This document shows positions 1-10,758 of a stretch of DNA of 64,000 bases, piece by piece (position 1 is the first letter of the stretch; each line of letters starts with the position of its first letter). The notes under the pieces were generated by a model. It ran no database searches, was not told where the DNA came from, and saw only the letters and a program-made list of their open reading frames with translations. Source of the stretch: Stutzerimonas kunmingensis (lineage in GTDB: Bacteria; Pseudomonadota; Gammaproteobacteria; Pseudomonadales; Pseudomonadaceae); contig NZ_FORS01000010.1 in assembly GCF_900114065.1 (NCBI RefSeq), positions 62,001 to 126,000 of the forward strand, written 5' to 3'. The translations under genes were made by a program, and so were the position numbers.

Positions 1-1157
1 TGGGTCGACGGCAGGGTGCCGATCTGCTTCTCCAGTTCTTCCTTCTGCATCTGCAGTTGGTTGATCTGGTTCATCAATGCCTGGAAGTTCGGATGCTGAC
101 GGGTGAAGCGGCGTTCCATCTCGGTACGCTTGAGGTTCTGCTCGGAGATCTGCTTCTCGAGATCGACGATGCGGTCCAGCACGGATTGCGTTTCGGCAGT
201 GATGTCCACGGAGCCCGAGCCGGTCTGGTACTTGTTCAGGGCTGTCTGCGCAGCTTCCAGCTTCTTGCGTACGGCTGGCACCTGCTCATTCAGGAACTCC
301 AGGCTCTGGGTGGCTTCGGCGGCATTGCGCGCGACGTTCTGGTCGACATAACGGCTGGCGACCTCTTCCAGAACGCGAATAGCGTGCTCCGGGTTGGGGT
401 CTTCGAGGGTCACGTTGACGATGCCCGACTGCTTGCCGCGTTCGGCGGCCGACAGACGCTGCTGGTAGCTCTCAGTGGTGTTGTAGGTACGGTTCTTGAC
501 GACGGTGAAGGTGGTACCCGGCCGTGCATTCAGCTCAGCCACGGTGACGCGGTAGTCCTCTGTCTCGACCGGCTCGCCAACGACACCCTGAACCACGACC
601 TCGTCGTCCTTGTCACGCAGGATGAAGCCGTTGTTCTCTGCCGCTTCGAGTGTCAGCTCCTTGCCATGGACCTTGTCCGGCACTTCCAGCTGAGTGACCT
701 TCAGCGTCTCGCCACCCCAGGCGTAAGCGCCAAGACCGGCAGGGTGCCAACCCAATTCACCTTCTTCGCTCGGCTCGAAGCGACGCGCCATGAAACCGCC
801 GATGATCGGGAAGTGGTGGGGGGTGATCTGGATATCGAGATTCAGGCTGGCAACGGCACCACCAACCACCGAGCGCGACTTGAGCAGCGCGATCTCGGTT
901 TGCGCCGGAGACACCGGCGGATTGGTGTTGACCACGTCAGTCAGGCTTGGCAGCCCGTTCTTCGGTTCGATCTGGATCATCGCGCTGGCGAGATAGACCG
1001 GCGTCGCAAGCAGGGCGTAGGCGATCCCCAGGGCTGCAAAGAACCCGGTGATGCCCAGGATCAGCAGGCGGTTGTTGATGAAGGTGTCAAAGAGGTGGGC
1101 CAAGTCGATGTCCTTGTCCTCTTTGGTTTCATAGATTGGGCGGGGCATGGTTGTCAT
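1..1157 (-). CDS. Wzc-like polysaccharide co-polymerase / tyrosine autokinase, N-terminal part (cut by window edge)
   Basis: Reading leftward from the ATG at 1157, about 385 residues are present and the frame runs off the window. The protein begins MTTMPRPIYETKEDKDIDLA, followed by a membrane segment near residues 30-52 (LLILGITGFFAALGIAYALL), a Wzz-type periplasmic region and a long heptad-rich coiled coil (residues about 290-385). This is the architecture of Wzc/Etk chain-length regulators that polymerise and export exopolysaccharide. The cytoplasmic kinase domain with Walker motifs would lie beyond the edge, so the kinase part is inferred from the family and from the tyrosine phosphatase gene just upstream, its usual partner. 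Confidence 0.85.
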   Translation of the reverse strand, partial: MTTMPRPIYETKEDKDIDLAHLFDTFINNRLLILGITGFFAALGIAYALLATPVYLASAMIQIEPKNGLPSLTDVVNTNPPVSPAQTEIALLKSRSVVGGAVASLNLDIQITPHHFPIIGGFMARRFEPSEEGELGWHPAGLGAYAWGGETLKVTQLEVPDKVHGKELTLEAAENNGFILRDKDDEVVVQGVVGEPVETEDYRVTVAELNARPGTTFTVVKNRTYNTTESYQQRLSAAERGKQSGIVNVTLEDPNPEHAIRVLEEVASRYVDQNVARNAAEATQSLEFLNEQVPAVRKKLEAAQTALNKYQTGSGSVDITAETQSVLDRIVDLEKQISEQNLKRTEMERRFTRQHPNFQALMNQINQLQMQKEELEKQIGTLPST

Positions 1158-1170
1158 CGAAGTTCCTTCT

Positions 1171-1608
1171 TCATTTCAGGTAAGGAAGCCAGCTCTCGAC
1201 GGATTTCGTCAGGAGATTGTGGACATGTTCAAACGCGGGTTTGGATTGGCGGTACGGGTCCGGGATTTCCAGCTCCTCCTGCCATTTACCGATGAGAAAC
1301 GTTTTGCCGTGCACTTCAGGTGCGATCTGGCGAATGTGCTGAATGTGGCTATGCTCCATCGCTAGGATCAGATCCGCCTGGTGCAGCATGTGGCTGTCGA
1401 CCTGGCGCGCGCAGTGAGCTGGCAGCTCCAGCCCGTTGTCCTGCAGTACTTCATGGGCGGTCTTGTCCATCGGGTTACCTACTAATGCACCAATCCCTGC
1501 CGAGCTGATCGTCAGGTCCTGGCCGCTGAGTCTGTGTGCGAACAGCGCTTCGGCCGTGGGGCTTCGGCAGATGTTTCCGACACATACGATCAAGATGTTC
1601 TTGAACAT
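1171..1608 (-). CDS. low-molecular-weight protein-tyrosine phosphatase (Wzb/Etp type)
   Basis: 145 residues, the usual size of LMW-PTPases. The catalytic P-loop C-x5-R is at residues 9-15 (CVGNICR), followed by SPTAEALF. The general-acid loop is IPDPY, with Asp117. The family dephosphorylates the tyrosine-rich tail of Wzc-like kinases, and here the gene ends 13 bp before the Wzc-like gene on the same strand. Cytoplasmic. The gene follows the sugar-phosphate transferase with a 154-bp gap that holds a strong hairpin (1703-1722). Confidence 0.93.
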   Translation of the reverse strand: MFKNILIVCVGNICRSPTAEALFAHRLSGQDLTISSAGIGALVGNPMDKTAHEVLQDNGLELPAHCARQVDSHMLHQADLILAMEHSHIQHIRQIAPEVHGKTFLIGKWQEELEIPDPYRQSKPAFEHVHNLLTKSVESWLPYLK

Positions 1609-1702
1609 GGGATCAACCTCGTGGCTGCAACTTCGCAGCCGCCGGGGTGCGGCCCGGGGTGAACGAATGTGAGATTTTTGGGAGTGTCATTAGTTCCTTC
1701 CT

Positions 1703-1722
1703 GCCGCATCTTGTGATGCGGC
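1703..1722. repeat. GC-rich hairpin between sugar transferase and phosphatase genes
   Basis: Perfect 8-bp inverted repeat GCCGCATC-TTGT-GATGCGGC. On the plus strand it is followed by TTTTCTGATCTTTTT and so looks like an intrinsic terminator, but no plus-strand gene precedes it. Read on the minus strand, which is the operon direction, the T-run comes before the stem, so it is not a canonical terminator there. It could stabilise or process the exopolysaccharide mRNA, or stop antisense transcription. Confidence 0.5.
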
Positions 1723-1762
1723 TTTTCTGATCTTTTTCGGCGGTGTTCAGCGCGTTTGCCGA

Positions 1763-3190
1763 TCAGTACACATCCTTGTTGAGCAGCAGCGCTGGCGGGG
1801 TACGCACCAGGATGTAGAGGTCGAACCACACGGACCAACGCTCGATGTAATCCAGGTCGAACTCGACGCGTTTCTCGATCTTCTCCAGCGTGTCGGTTTC
1901 ACCGCGGTAGCCATTGATCTGTGCCCAGCCAGTGATGCCTGGCTTGACCCGATGGCGCGCGGAGTACTCGGCCACGGCATCCTCGAACAGCACGCCGGCA
2001 GCCTTGGTAGCCGTGGCATGAGGGCGCGGACCGACCATTGACATGCTGCCGAGGAAGACGTTCAGCAGCTGAGGCAGCTCGTCGAGGCTGGTCTTGCGGA
2101 TGAAGCGGCCCACACGGGTGATGCGATCATCGCCACGGGTGGTTTGCCGATCGGCGTTGGCGTCCGACTTCTCGTGGTACATCGAGCGGAACTTGAAAAC
2201 TTCGATCAGGCGGTTGTTGTAGCCGTAGCGCTTCTGCTTGAAGAGCACGGGGCCTGGCGAGTCGAGCTTGATCGCCAGAGCGATCGCCAGCATGACCGGC
2301 GCGGCGGCGAGCAGGGCGATGCTGGAAATGACGATGTCCTCCAGACGCTTGAACATCGGCGACCATCCGCGCAGCGGCAGATCCGACGCGATCAGGGTCG
2401 GCAGCCCGCCGACCTCGGTGATGCGCTTGTCGGCATGGCGGAAGGCGACCATGTCAGGGACCAGCAGAACGTTGACTGGCAGCTTGCGCAGTTCGGCGAT
2501 CAGCTGGCCGATCCGGCTGTCGGCGAACCAGGGCAGGGCGACCAGCACCTGGGTGACTTTCTCTTCACGGATCATCTGTTCAAGGTCGCGGGTGTTGCCC
2601 AGCAGCGGCAGGTTGGCCAGCTCCTTGGGCAAGCGCTCGAGGCGATCGTCGATGAAACCGAGTACGCCGGTGCGGATATCGCGATGGTTCTGCAGGTACT
2701 CGGCAACGCGCACGCCATTGTCGGTGCCGCCAAGAATCACGGCGTTCTGCAGGAACATGCCGCGCGCCATCAGGCGGCGGAACAGGGCGAGCATTGCCAG
2801 GCGTTCGGCGCCGAACAGGATGGTGCTGGTGAGGAACCAGAACGCCAGATGTTTGGCTTCGAGATAGCCGAACATCCCCATGCCCTGATGCATGAAGACC
2901 AGGAAGCTGAACGCTGCCGCCCAGGCGACGAACATGACGCGGAAGCGCAGCAGGGTGCTGAACACCTCTTCGCTGTAAATGCCTACGGTCTGGAAAATGA
3001 TGACGCTCAGTACCGCGAAGAAGCCGAGGAAGGCGCTGAACGGACCGCTGGTCGGTAGCTCCATGAACGCCAGAAGCAGAAGCCCCGGCAAGATAGCCGT
3101 CAAGGCATGTATCAGACGAATGCTGGCGAGGAAGTAATCGACGAAACTCGGGTGAGCATATTCAAGGGTTCCAACTGACTGTACGCGCAT
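1763..3190 (-). CDS. undecaprenyl-phosphate sugar phosphotransferase (WcaJ/PssY-like)
   Basis: Polyprenyl glycosylphosphotransferase that places the first sugar-1-phosphate (commonly glucose) on undecaprenyl phosphate to start exopolysaccharide repeat-unit synthesis. About 475 residues: several N-terminal membrane helices (about residues 20-130), a central Rossmann-like domain (ILGGTDNGVRVAEYL), another hydrophobic segment (ISSIALLAAAPVMLAIALAI) and the C-terminal catalytic domain with KFRSM, DELPQLLNV and SMVGPRPHA. The start MRVQSVG at 3190 is preferred because GGAG lies six bases before it; an in-frame ATG at 3202 would add four residues. It is the first gene of the minus-strand operon, followed by the phosphatase and the Wzc-like gene. 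Confidence 0.9.
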   Translation of the reverse strand: MRVQSVGTLEYAHPSFVDYFLASIRLIHALTAILPGLLLLAFMELPTSGPFSAFLGFFAVLSVIIFQTVGIYSEEVFSTLLRFRVMFVAWAAAFSFLVFMHQGMGMFGYLEAKHLAFWFLTSTILFGAERLAMLALFRRLMARGMFLQNAVILGGTDNGVRVAEYLQNHRDIRTGVLGFIDDRLERLPKELANLPLLGNTRDLEQMIREEKVTQVLVALPWFADSRIGQLIAELRKLPVNVLLVPDMVAFRHADKRITEVGGLPTLIASDLPLRGWSPMFKRLEDIVISSIALLAAAPVMLAIALAIKLDSPGPVLFKQKRYGYNNRLIEVFKFRSMYHEKSDANADRQTTRGDDRITRVGRFIRKTSLDELPQLLNVFLGSMSMVGPRPHATATKAAGVLFEDAVAEYSARHRVKPGITGWAQINGYRGETDTLEKIEKRVEFDLDYIERWSVWFDLYILVRTPPALLLNKDVY

Positions 3191-3565
3191 ACAAGGCTCC
3201 ATCCTCAGCTCAAAGCTGGCTCAAATCTCGAATTAATCGCCGCGGCACGCGGGAGGGTGATAGCAGGCCGCCATCGCAACCGTGATCGGGACTCCTGCTC
3301 CGACCGTGCCTCTCAGGATGAGTTCAGTACTAGTCAAAGGCCTGCCAAAAAAATGATGAAAACCACGATCTGCCTGCAAACCACTGTTTTGAAAGAGGTT
3401 TAGACGGAACTTGCGAATGTCTGGGAAGACCTGGGTGCGCGCATCCGGTGACCGACGGCGCTATTGATCGAACTTTTGGATTAATACCGCTGCGCTTGTT
3501 TCGCACAACTTCCGGCGCCGGCTCCTGTCTTATGCAACGGTGCGAATAGCGAGGAATGAACAGCC
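3191..3565. other. intergenic region between divergent exopolysaccharide and yegS-like genes
   Basis: A 375-bp gap that must hold the promoters of both the leftward exopolysaccharide operon and the rightward lipid kinase. It is more AT-rich than its surroundings around 3330-3410 (short A-runs). I found no convincing -35/-10 pair with normal spacing and no intrinsic terminator. A partial sigma-54-like match on the minus strand (3333-3348) fails at the invariant GC. Confidence 0.5.
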
Positions 3566-4477
3566 ATGAGCGATGCCAAGGCGCTGCTGATACTGCATGG
3601 AAAACAGGCGCTCAATGACGAGGTGCGCGAAGCTGTCAAACAGCAGCGTGAATTGGGCTGGGAGCTGGCGGTTCGCGTGACCTGGGAGCCGGGCGATGCT
3701 CAACGGCTGGTGCAGGATGCCTTGAGTGCGGGCTACCGAACGCTGGTTGCCGGTGGTGGCGATGGCACCCTGCGTGAAGTTGCCGAAACCATGCTGGAGA
3801 TCGGAGCAGACGCGACCCTGGCACTGATGCCGCTGGGTAGCGCCAATGATTTCGCCAAGGCTGCCGGTATATCGCTCGATCCATTCGAAGCGCTGGCGCT
3901 GCTGGATGAGCCTGCGCACGCCGTCGATATCGGCATGATGAACGGTCGCCCATTCGTCAACATGGCTACCGGTGGCTTCGGTTCGCGGGTAACTGCCAGC
4001 ACCTCGGAAGAACTCAAGCGTTTCCTGGGTGGTGGTGCTTACCTGCTGACCGGGCTGACGCGCTTTGCCGAGATCGATGCGGCCCGTGGCCGCTTCAGCG
4101 GTCCGGACTTCGAATGGGAGGGCGAGTTTCTGGCGCTAGGGATCGGCAATGGCCGCCAGGCGGGCGGTGGCCAGCTGCTATGTCCGCAGGCGAGCGTCGA
4201 TGACGGCTTGCTCGATGTCTGCATCGTGCCTGCGCCGGCCGATGCCGTCGGTACGCTGGGAACATTGCTCAGCGGCGGATTGCTCGGCGTCGAGGCGGTG
4301 TCCGTCAGCGCGCGGGTGCCCTGGCTCGAGGTGGAGGCGCCGACGAAGATCGACATCAATCTGGACGGCGAGCCCTTCCGCGGTGCCCATCTGCGCTTCG
4401 AAGTGCGCGCCGGCGCATTGCGCATGCACCTGCCGCCCGACTCTCCCTTGCTGTTGCGCAATGCCGACAAGCAATAA
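3566..4477 (+). CDS. yegS: YegS-like lipid kinase (diacylglycerol kinase catalytic domain)
   Basis: 303 residues, typical of YegS. The nucleotide-binding signature GGGDGT is at residues 63-68 and PLGSANDFAK at 89-98, both hallmarks of the DAGK/sphingosine-kinase fold. YegS phosphorylates lipid substrates such as phosphatidylglycerol in vitro; the physiological substrate is not evident from sequence. No signal peptide is visible, so it is probably a cytoplasmic or peripheral membrane protein. The start follows GAGGAATGAACAGCC. It stands alone: cheV follows after 118 bp but has its own promoter. Confidence 0.9.
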   Translation: MSDAKALLILHGKQALNDEVREAVKQQRELGWELAVRVTWEPGDAQRLVQDALSAGYRTLVAGGGDGTLREVAETMLEIGADATLALMPLGSANDFAKAAGISLDPFEALALLDEPAHAVDIGMMNGRPFVNMATGGFGSRVTASTSEELKRFLGGGAYLLTGLTRFAEIDAARGRFSGPDFEWEGEFLALGIGNGRQAGGGQLLCPQASVDDGLLDVCIVPAPADAVGTLGTLLSGGLLGVEAVSVSARVPWLEVEAPTKIDINLDGEPFRGAHLRFEVRAGALRMHLPPDSPLLLRNADKQ

Positions 4478-4535
4478 CCCCTGTTTGCCATTCCGACGGT
4501 TGCGACGCACGGCATAAAAAACACCCTGCGTTGCA

Positions 4536-4562
4536 TAAAGCGTTGAAGCATCCGGCCGATAT
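4536..4562 (+). promoter_or_regulatory. sigma-28 (FliA) promoter for cheV
   Basis: TAAA (4536-4539), exactly 15 bases, then GCCGATAT (4555-4562). The established FliA consensus is TAAA-N15-GCCGATAA, so this matches at 11 of 12 positions. It ends 33 bases before the cheV ATG and lies in the intergenic gap, which places cheV in the late flagellar/chemotaxis regulon. Confidence 0.8.
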
Positions 4563-4595
4563 GCCTTTTACCATGTTTTCCCAAGGAGCCTGGAA

Positions 4596-5528
4596 ATGGC
4601 CGGCATTCTCGATTCAGTCGATCAACGTACCCGTCTTGTGGGGCAGAATCGCCTGGAGATTCTCATGTTCCGGCTCGGCGGGCGGCAGAAGTTTGCCATC
4701 AACGTCTTCAAGGTGCAGGAAGTCGTCCAGCTGCCAAAGATGACCCTGATGCCGCACCGCCACAGCTCGGTCTGCGGCGTGGTCAACCTGCGAGGGCAGA
4801 CGCTGCCGGTGGTCGACCTGTCTCGCGCCATCGGGCTGCGACCGTTGGTGCCGGATGAGCGCAGCACCATCATCGTCACCGAGTACAACCGTACCGTACA
4901 GGCGTTTCTGGTCGGCGGCGTGGATCGCATCGTCAACCTGAACTGGGAAGAAGTGATGCCGCCGCCAACCACGGCCGGCCGTCAGCATTACCTCACGTCC
5001 ATCACCAAGGTCGATAACGAGCTGGTGGAAGTGATCGATGTGGAGAAGGTGCTCGCCGAAATCGTGCCCTACGACACCAGCATTTCCCCCGAACGCCTGG
5101 CCGATCCGATGCTCGAGCGCGCCAGAGGCCGCGAAGTGCTTTGCGTGGACGATTCCACCGTCGCCCTCGCGCAGCTGCGCGAAACCCTCAGCCAGCTCGG
5201 GCTGAAGGTTCACACCGCCAGCGACGGACTGAAGGGCCTGAACATGCTCAAGGCCTGGGCCGATGCCGGCGAGGTGCTGACCGACAAGCTGCTGATGGTC
5301 TTCACCGACGCCGAAATGCCGGAGATGGATGGCTATCGCCTGACCACGGAAATTCGCCATGACCCGCGCCTGCGTGATCTGTACGTGGTGCTGCACACTT
5401 CGCTGTCGGGCAGTTTCAACCTGGCGATGGTGCAGAAAGTCGGTTGCGACAACTTCCTTTCCAAGTTCCAGCCGGAAAAGCTCGTGGACGTGATCCAAGA
5501 CCGTCTGAAAACGGAAGAGCAGGACTGA
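4596..5528 (+). CDS. cheV: chemotaxis coupling protein CheV
   Basis: 310 residues with the CheV layout: an N-terminal CheW-like domain (about 15-160) that couples receptors to CheA, and a C-terminal receiver domain (about 178-305). The receiver has the acidic pair Asp185-Asp186 (CVDDS), the phospho-acceptor Asp238 (FTDAEMPEMDG) and the switch Lys290 (SKFQ). CheV adapts receptor-kinase signalling through phosphorylation of the receiver. The start is preceded by AAGGAG. The sigma-28 promoter directly upstream ties expression to motility. No other che gene is nearby, which is common for CheV paralogues in Pseudomonas. Confidence 0.95.
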   Translation: MAGILDSVDQRTRLVGQNRLEILMFRLGGRQKFAINVFKVQEVVQLPKMTLMPHRHSSVCGVVNLRGQTLPVVDLSRAIGLRPLVPDERSTIIVTEYNRTVQAFLVGGVDRIVNLNWEEVMPPPTTAGRQHYLTSITKVDNELVEVIDVEKVLAEIVPYDTSISPERLADPMLERARGREVLCVDDSTVALAQLRETLSQLGLKVHTASDGLKGLNMLKAWADAGEVLTDKLLMVFTDAEMPEMDGYRLTTEIRHDPRLRDLYVVLHTSLSGSFNLAMVQKVGCDNFLSKFQPEKLVDVIQDRLKTEEQD

Positions 5529-5551
5529 TCAGTCCCTCGCTCTGTCGGCTG

Positions 5552-5581
5552 CTGAACATCGCAGTCGAGCCCTGATATGCT
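5552..5581 (+). promoter_or_regulatory. putative sigma-70 promoter of the MOSC gene
   Basis: CTGAAC (5552-5557), an 18-base spacer, then TATGCT (5576-5581). It resembles TTGACA/TATAAT only partly; position (27 bases before the ATG) supports it. Confidence 0.35.
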
Positions 5582-5608
5582 GCTGCGCTTCCCCTCAGGA
5601 GGCGCCGC

Positions 5609-6409
5609 ATGCATCTCTCCTCGCTCTATCGCTTCCCCCTCAAATCGGCCGCTGGCGAAGCGCTGCAGCAATGCGCGAGTGACGCGCTGGGTCTGGTCGG
5701 TGATCGGCGCTGGATGGTGGTTGCAGCCGGCACAGGGCGCTTTCTTACCCAGCGTGCCGTACCCAGAATGGCGCTTTTACAGGCGCACTGGGATGGCGAA
5801 ACCGCGCTGCGGCTGACTGCGCCGGGCATGCAGGAGCTGCTGGTTGCCGTGCCGGATGCCAAGGTAATGCGCTGCGTGCAGATCTGGAGTTCCAATGCCG
5901 TGGTGCCTGATGCCGGCGATGCCGCAGCGGCCTGGCTGACGGATTTTCTCGGTCAGCCCTGCCGTCTGGTGTATCTGCCCGAAGACGACGGCATTCAAGT
6001 CGATCTTGACTACGCAAGGCTGGGCGAGCGCACGGCATTCAGCGATGGATTTCCCTTTCTGCTGATCGGTCAGGGCTCTCTGGACGACCTGATTCGCCGC
6101 GTTGGGCGCCCGCTGGAAATGTTGCGGTTTCGCCCGAACCTGGTCATCAGCGGTACGCAGCCTTATGCCGAGGACGGCTGGACGCGTATTCGCATCGGTC
6201 AGCTGGCGTTTCGCATCGTCAAGCCCTGTTCACGCTGCGTCATTCCCACCCTCGACCCGTTCACCGCCGAGCGCGATCCCGATCGTGAACCGCTGAATAC
6301 GCTGCTCACATATCGCAAAGGGAAGGGCGGTGTCTTCTTCGGTCAGAACCTGATCGCCGAAGGCACCGGTGAGCTGGAGGTGGGGATGCCGGTGGAAGTG
6401 CTGGAGTAA
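5609..6409 (+). CDS. MOSC domain protein (YcbX-like, shortened)
   Basis: 266 residues. The N-terminal MOSC-N beta-barrel begins LSSLYRFPLKSAAGEAL and the MOSC domain follows with RFRPNLVISG (173-182) and the conserved cysteine segment KPCSRCVIPT (Cys207, Cys210). MOSC proteins are thought to bind molybdenum cofactor or carry sulfur through a conserved Cys. E. coli YcbX has a C-terminal 2Fe-2S ferredoxin domain of about 100 residues; this protein ends at GMPVEVLE without it, so an external electron donor would be needed for N-hydroxylated-substrate reduction. Strong RBS AGGAGG precedes the start. Confidence 0.88.
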   Translation: MHLSSLYRFPLKSAAGEALQQCASDALGLVGDRRWMVVAAGTGRFLTQRAVPRMALLQAHWDGETALRLTAPGMQELLVAVPDAKVMRCVQIWSSNAVVPDAGDAAAAWLTDFLGQPCRLVYLPEDDGIQVDLDYARLGERTAFSDGFPFLLIGQGSLDDLIRRVGRPLEMLRFRPNLVISGTQPYAEDGWTRIRIGQLAFRIVKPCSRCVIPTLDPFTAERDPDREPLNTLLTYRKGKGGVFFGQNLIAEGTGELEVGMPVEVLE

Positions 6410-6416
6410 TTTCAGC

Positions 6417-6442
6417 CAGGCCTGCCCAAGTGAGCAGGCCTG
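6417..6442. terminator. bidirectional hairpin between convergent genes
   Basis: Perfect 9-bp inverted repeat CAGGCCTGC-N8-GCAGGCCTG lying between the stop codons of the MOSC gene and slt. A second nested repeat (TTTCAG 6410-6415 with CTGAAA 6452-6457) could extend it. It lacks a strong T-run, but the convergent location suits a shared terminator. Confidence 0.5.
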
Positions 6443-6466
6443 TTCGGTTGCCTGAAAGCCGCCGCA

Positions 6467-8389
6467 TCACTGAGATTCGAAGAAGCGCTCGTGCCATTCC
6501 ACCAGCGGTTGCGGCGAGTTCAGTTTCTGCCCGTAGATGACCGAGTAGGTCAGCACGTTCTGCACGTACTGGCGGGTTTCGTCGAACGGAATGCTTTCCA
6601 CCCAGACATCGAATGACAAGTGCTCGGCGTTGCGCAGCCATTGACGTACGCGCCCCGGCCCGGCGTTGTAGGCGGCCGAGGCGAGCACGCGGTTGCCGTT
6701 GAACTGGCCGTAGATCTGGCTCAGATAGGCGGTGCCCAGCTGGATATTGGTGTTGGGGTTGAGCACCTGCTGTTGTGAGGCCAGCGGGATGTTGAAACGT
6801 CTGGCGGTTTCCTTGGCCGTGGCCGGCATCAGCTGCATCAGCCCAGTGGCGCCGACATGGGAGCGGGCGTCGGCCATGAACGCGCTTTCCTGGCGGGTGA
6901 TGGCGAATGCCCAGCTCGGGTGAATCTCTCGGGCCCTGGCTGACTGAATAAGCGTGCTGCGGTGGGCCATGGGAAAGCGGATGTCCAGGTCGTCCCAGTA
7001 CTGCGCCTGGCTGATGGTGCGGATCGCCGGGAAATACCATTCCTTTTCATAGGCAAGCCGCGCCTGCGCCACCAGTTCGTCCCTGCTAAAGAGACGGCTG
7101 ACGTGGTACCACTCGCGGCGGCCATCGACGATCTGCCCGCGGTCGTGAAATTCCAGCGCGCGGCGGATGCCAGCGGTGTTGCGCACCTTTTGCACGACCT
7201 TGCTATCGAGCGCCAGTGGCTGGTGGTTGAGCTTGTACGGTGCCTGAATGCGGTCGGCAGAAAGAAAGCCGTAGAAGTCCCGCTCCCTGGCAACCGGCTG
7301 GTAAAGCTGTGCCGCTTGCTGGCTTTCGGGCTTGGCCAGTTGCAGGCTGCGTGCCTGCCAGTAGCGCCAGCGATTGGTATTGGCCAGGTCTTCGGGGAAG
7401 CGTTGGGTAAGCCGGTATGCGTCATCCCACTGGCCCAGGCGCAGCAGCAGCCGGGCGCGCCATTCGCTGACGGTGTTGTCACGCAGTTCGGGGTCGTATT
7501 CGGCCATCACTTTCAGCGCACGTGCGTCGAAACGCTTGGCCAGCGTCAGCCCGATCTGCCGGGCGATGGCGACTTTCTCTTCGGCCGAGAAGGCGAAGCG
7601 CCGAGCGTAGCCGTCGAGCAGATTCAGCGCCTGCTCCGGGTCCTGACGGGCGAGGCGGCGCAATCCGAGCGACACGACGTCGGCCATTTCCGGGCTGGTT
7701 GGCACGAAGCGATCCGATTGGCGAAGCATTTGCGGCTTCTGCGCGACATCGATCAACAACTGCCCCTGAGGTTGCAGGGTCGGCAGGCGTTTGACCAGAT
7801 AGCTGGCCACGCCGTAGTTACCGCTCTCGACTGCCAGCTTGGTGCGCTTCCAACGGCGCTCTTCGGTCAGCAACCCTTTGATATCCCACAGTTCGAACAA
7901 CGGATCACAGGCGTTGTGCTGCGACTTGCCGACCAGCCAAAGGCGCTCGGCCGTGGCATCGGCACCTGGCAGGTCGTTGCGTAGCTGATACTGGCCGAAC
8001 AGGCAGTCGAGCTCGGTGAAATTCATCTTCGGGTCGTAGTAGCGGATGAAGGTCTCCCAGTCCCCGCGCGCGGCCAGAAGGCGCAGCCAACGCAGCTTCA
8101 TCCAGCTGATCTGTGGCAGGTCACCGTGCTCGGCAAGAAACTTCTCCACCTCCTGGTTGCTGGCCGATTTCAGGCGATGGGTCAGGTCGTCGTACGCGAG
8201 ATAAGGTTCGAGCGGGTAGTCGCGCAGGGCGTTGTAATAATGCCGGTAGGGGCCGCTGTCGCCCTTGGCCAGGGCCTGCTTGGCCTGGTCGTAATACTGG
8301 CGCTGCTGACTGAGACTGGCGGCGGACGCATCCTGGCCGAGGGTTGAAACGAACAGGCAGAAACACAAACTGGAGAGTCGGCCGCGCAT
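6467..8389 (-). CDS. slt: soluble lytic murein transglycosylase
   Basis: 640 residues, like Slt70. A signal peptide covers about residues 1-24 (ends DASAA). A long alpha-superhelical U-domain follows, and the C-terminal SLT catalytic domain carries ITRQESAF with catalytic Glu501, GATGLMQLMPATA and AAYNAGPGRV. It cleaves the MurNAc-GlcNAc bond of peptidoglycan to form 1,6-anhydro-muropeptides in the periplasm during wall turnover. Single gene, convergent with the MOSC gene and divergent from uup. Confidence 0.96.
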   Translation of the reverse strand: MRGRLSSLCFCLFVSTLGQDASAASLSQQRQYYDQAKQALAKGDSGPYRHYYNALRDYPLEPYLAYDDLTHRLKSASNQEVEKFLAEHGDLPQISWMKLRWLRLLAARGDWETFIRYYDPKMNFTELDCLFGQYQLRNDLPGADATAERLWLVGKSQHNACDPLFELWDIKGLLTEERRWKRTKLAVESGNYGVASYLVKRLPTLQPQGQLLIDVAQKPQMLRQSDRFVPTSPEMADVVSLGLRRLARQDPEQALNLLDGYARRFAFSAEEKVAIARQIGLTLAKRFDARALKVMAEYDPELRDNTVSEWRARLLLRLGQWDDAYRLTQRFPEDLANTNRWRYWQARSLQLAKPESQQAAQLYQPVARERDFYGFLSADRIQAPYKLNHQPLALDSKVVQKVRNTAGIRRALEFHDRGQIVDGRREWYHVSRLFSRDELVAQARLAYEKEWYFPAIRTISQAQYWDDLDIRFPMAHRSTLIQSARAREIHPSWAFAITRQESAFMADARSHVGATGLMQLMPATAKETARRFNIPLASQQQVLNPNTNIQLGTAYLSQIYGQFNGNRVLASAAYNAGPGRVRQWLRNAEHLSFDVWVESIPFDETRQYVQNVLTYSVIYGQKLNSPQPLVEWHERFFESQ

Positions 8390-8680
8390 GGTACATCCGT
8401 AAAACGGGGGCTTGAGATGACAGGTGATCGGCTGCGCCTGGGCACAGCCGCAATCGGCCTGTCGCAGGGGCTAGCTTAGCCTGCCGCACGGGGCAGTTAA
8501 ACGCGCATTAAGCTCCCGTAACAAACAAAGGCAGACTTCCGACGAGCGTACCTGCCAAGGCTCGCGTGGCCATCGACAGCAAACCGATGCGATAGCGCCG
8601 TGTGGCTGATAAAGCCTTGCTCACAGCGGGTGGGCCATGGCGATCTGTTAGACTGCGCGCCCTGTTTTCCGGAGGTAGTC

Positions 8681-10591
<1,911 letters not shown>

Positions 10592-10758
10592 TCCCGCCAC
10601 ACTGGCGAGCAGGGGTGCGGGTTGCTGGGGCCCGCGCCACACCAATCGTTGCCCGGCGATGCGGCTCCCCATCACGGCTTATGAGATGGATCAATGCCCG
10701 GCGTGCTGGCGCGTAGTTAAGTATCCGCATCGGATCATGCAGTAATGATGGAGCGTTA

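Noticed and set aside
3333-3348. Sigma-54-like sequence on the minus strand before the exopolysaccharide operon (TTGGCAGGCCTTTGAC)
   Set aside because: The GG element is present, but the invariant GC ten bases later is AC, and the downstream distance is large.
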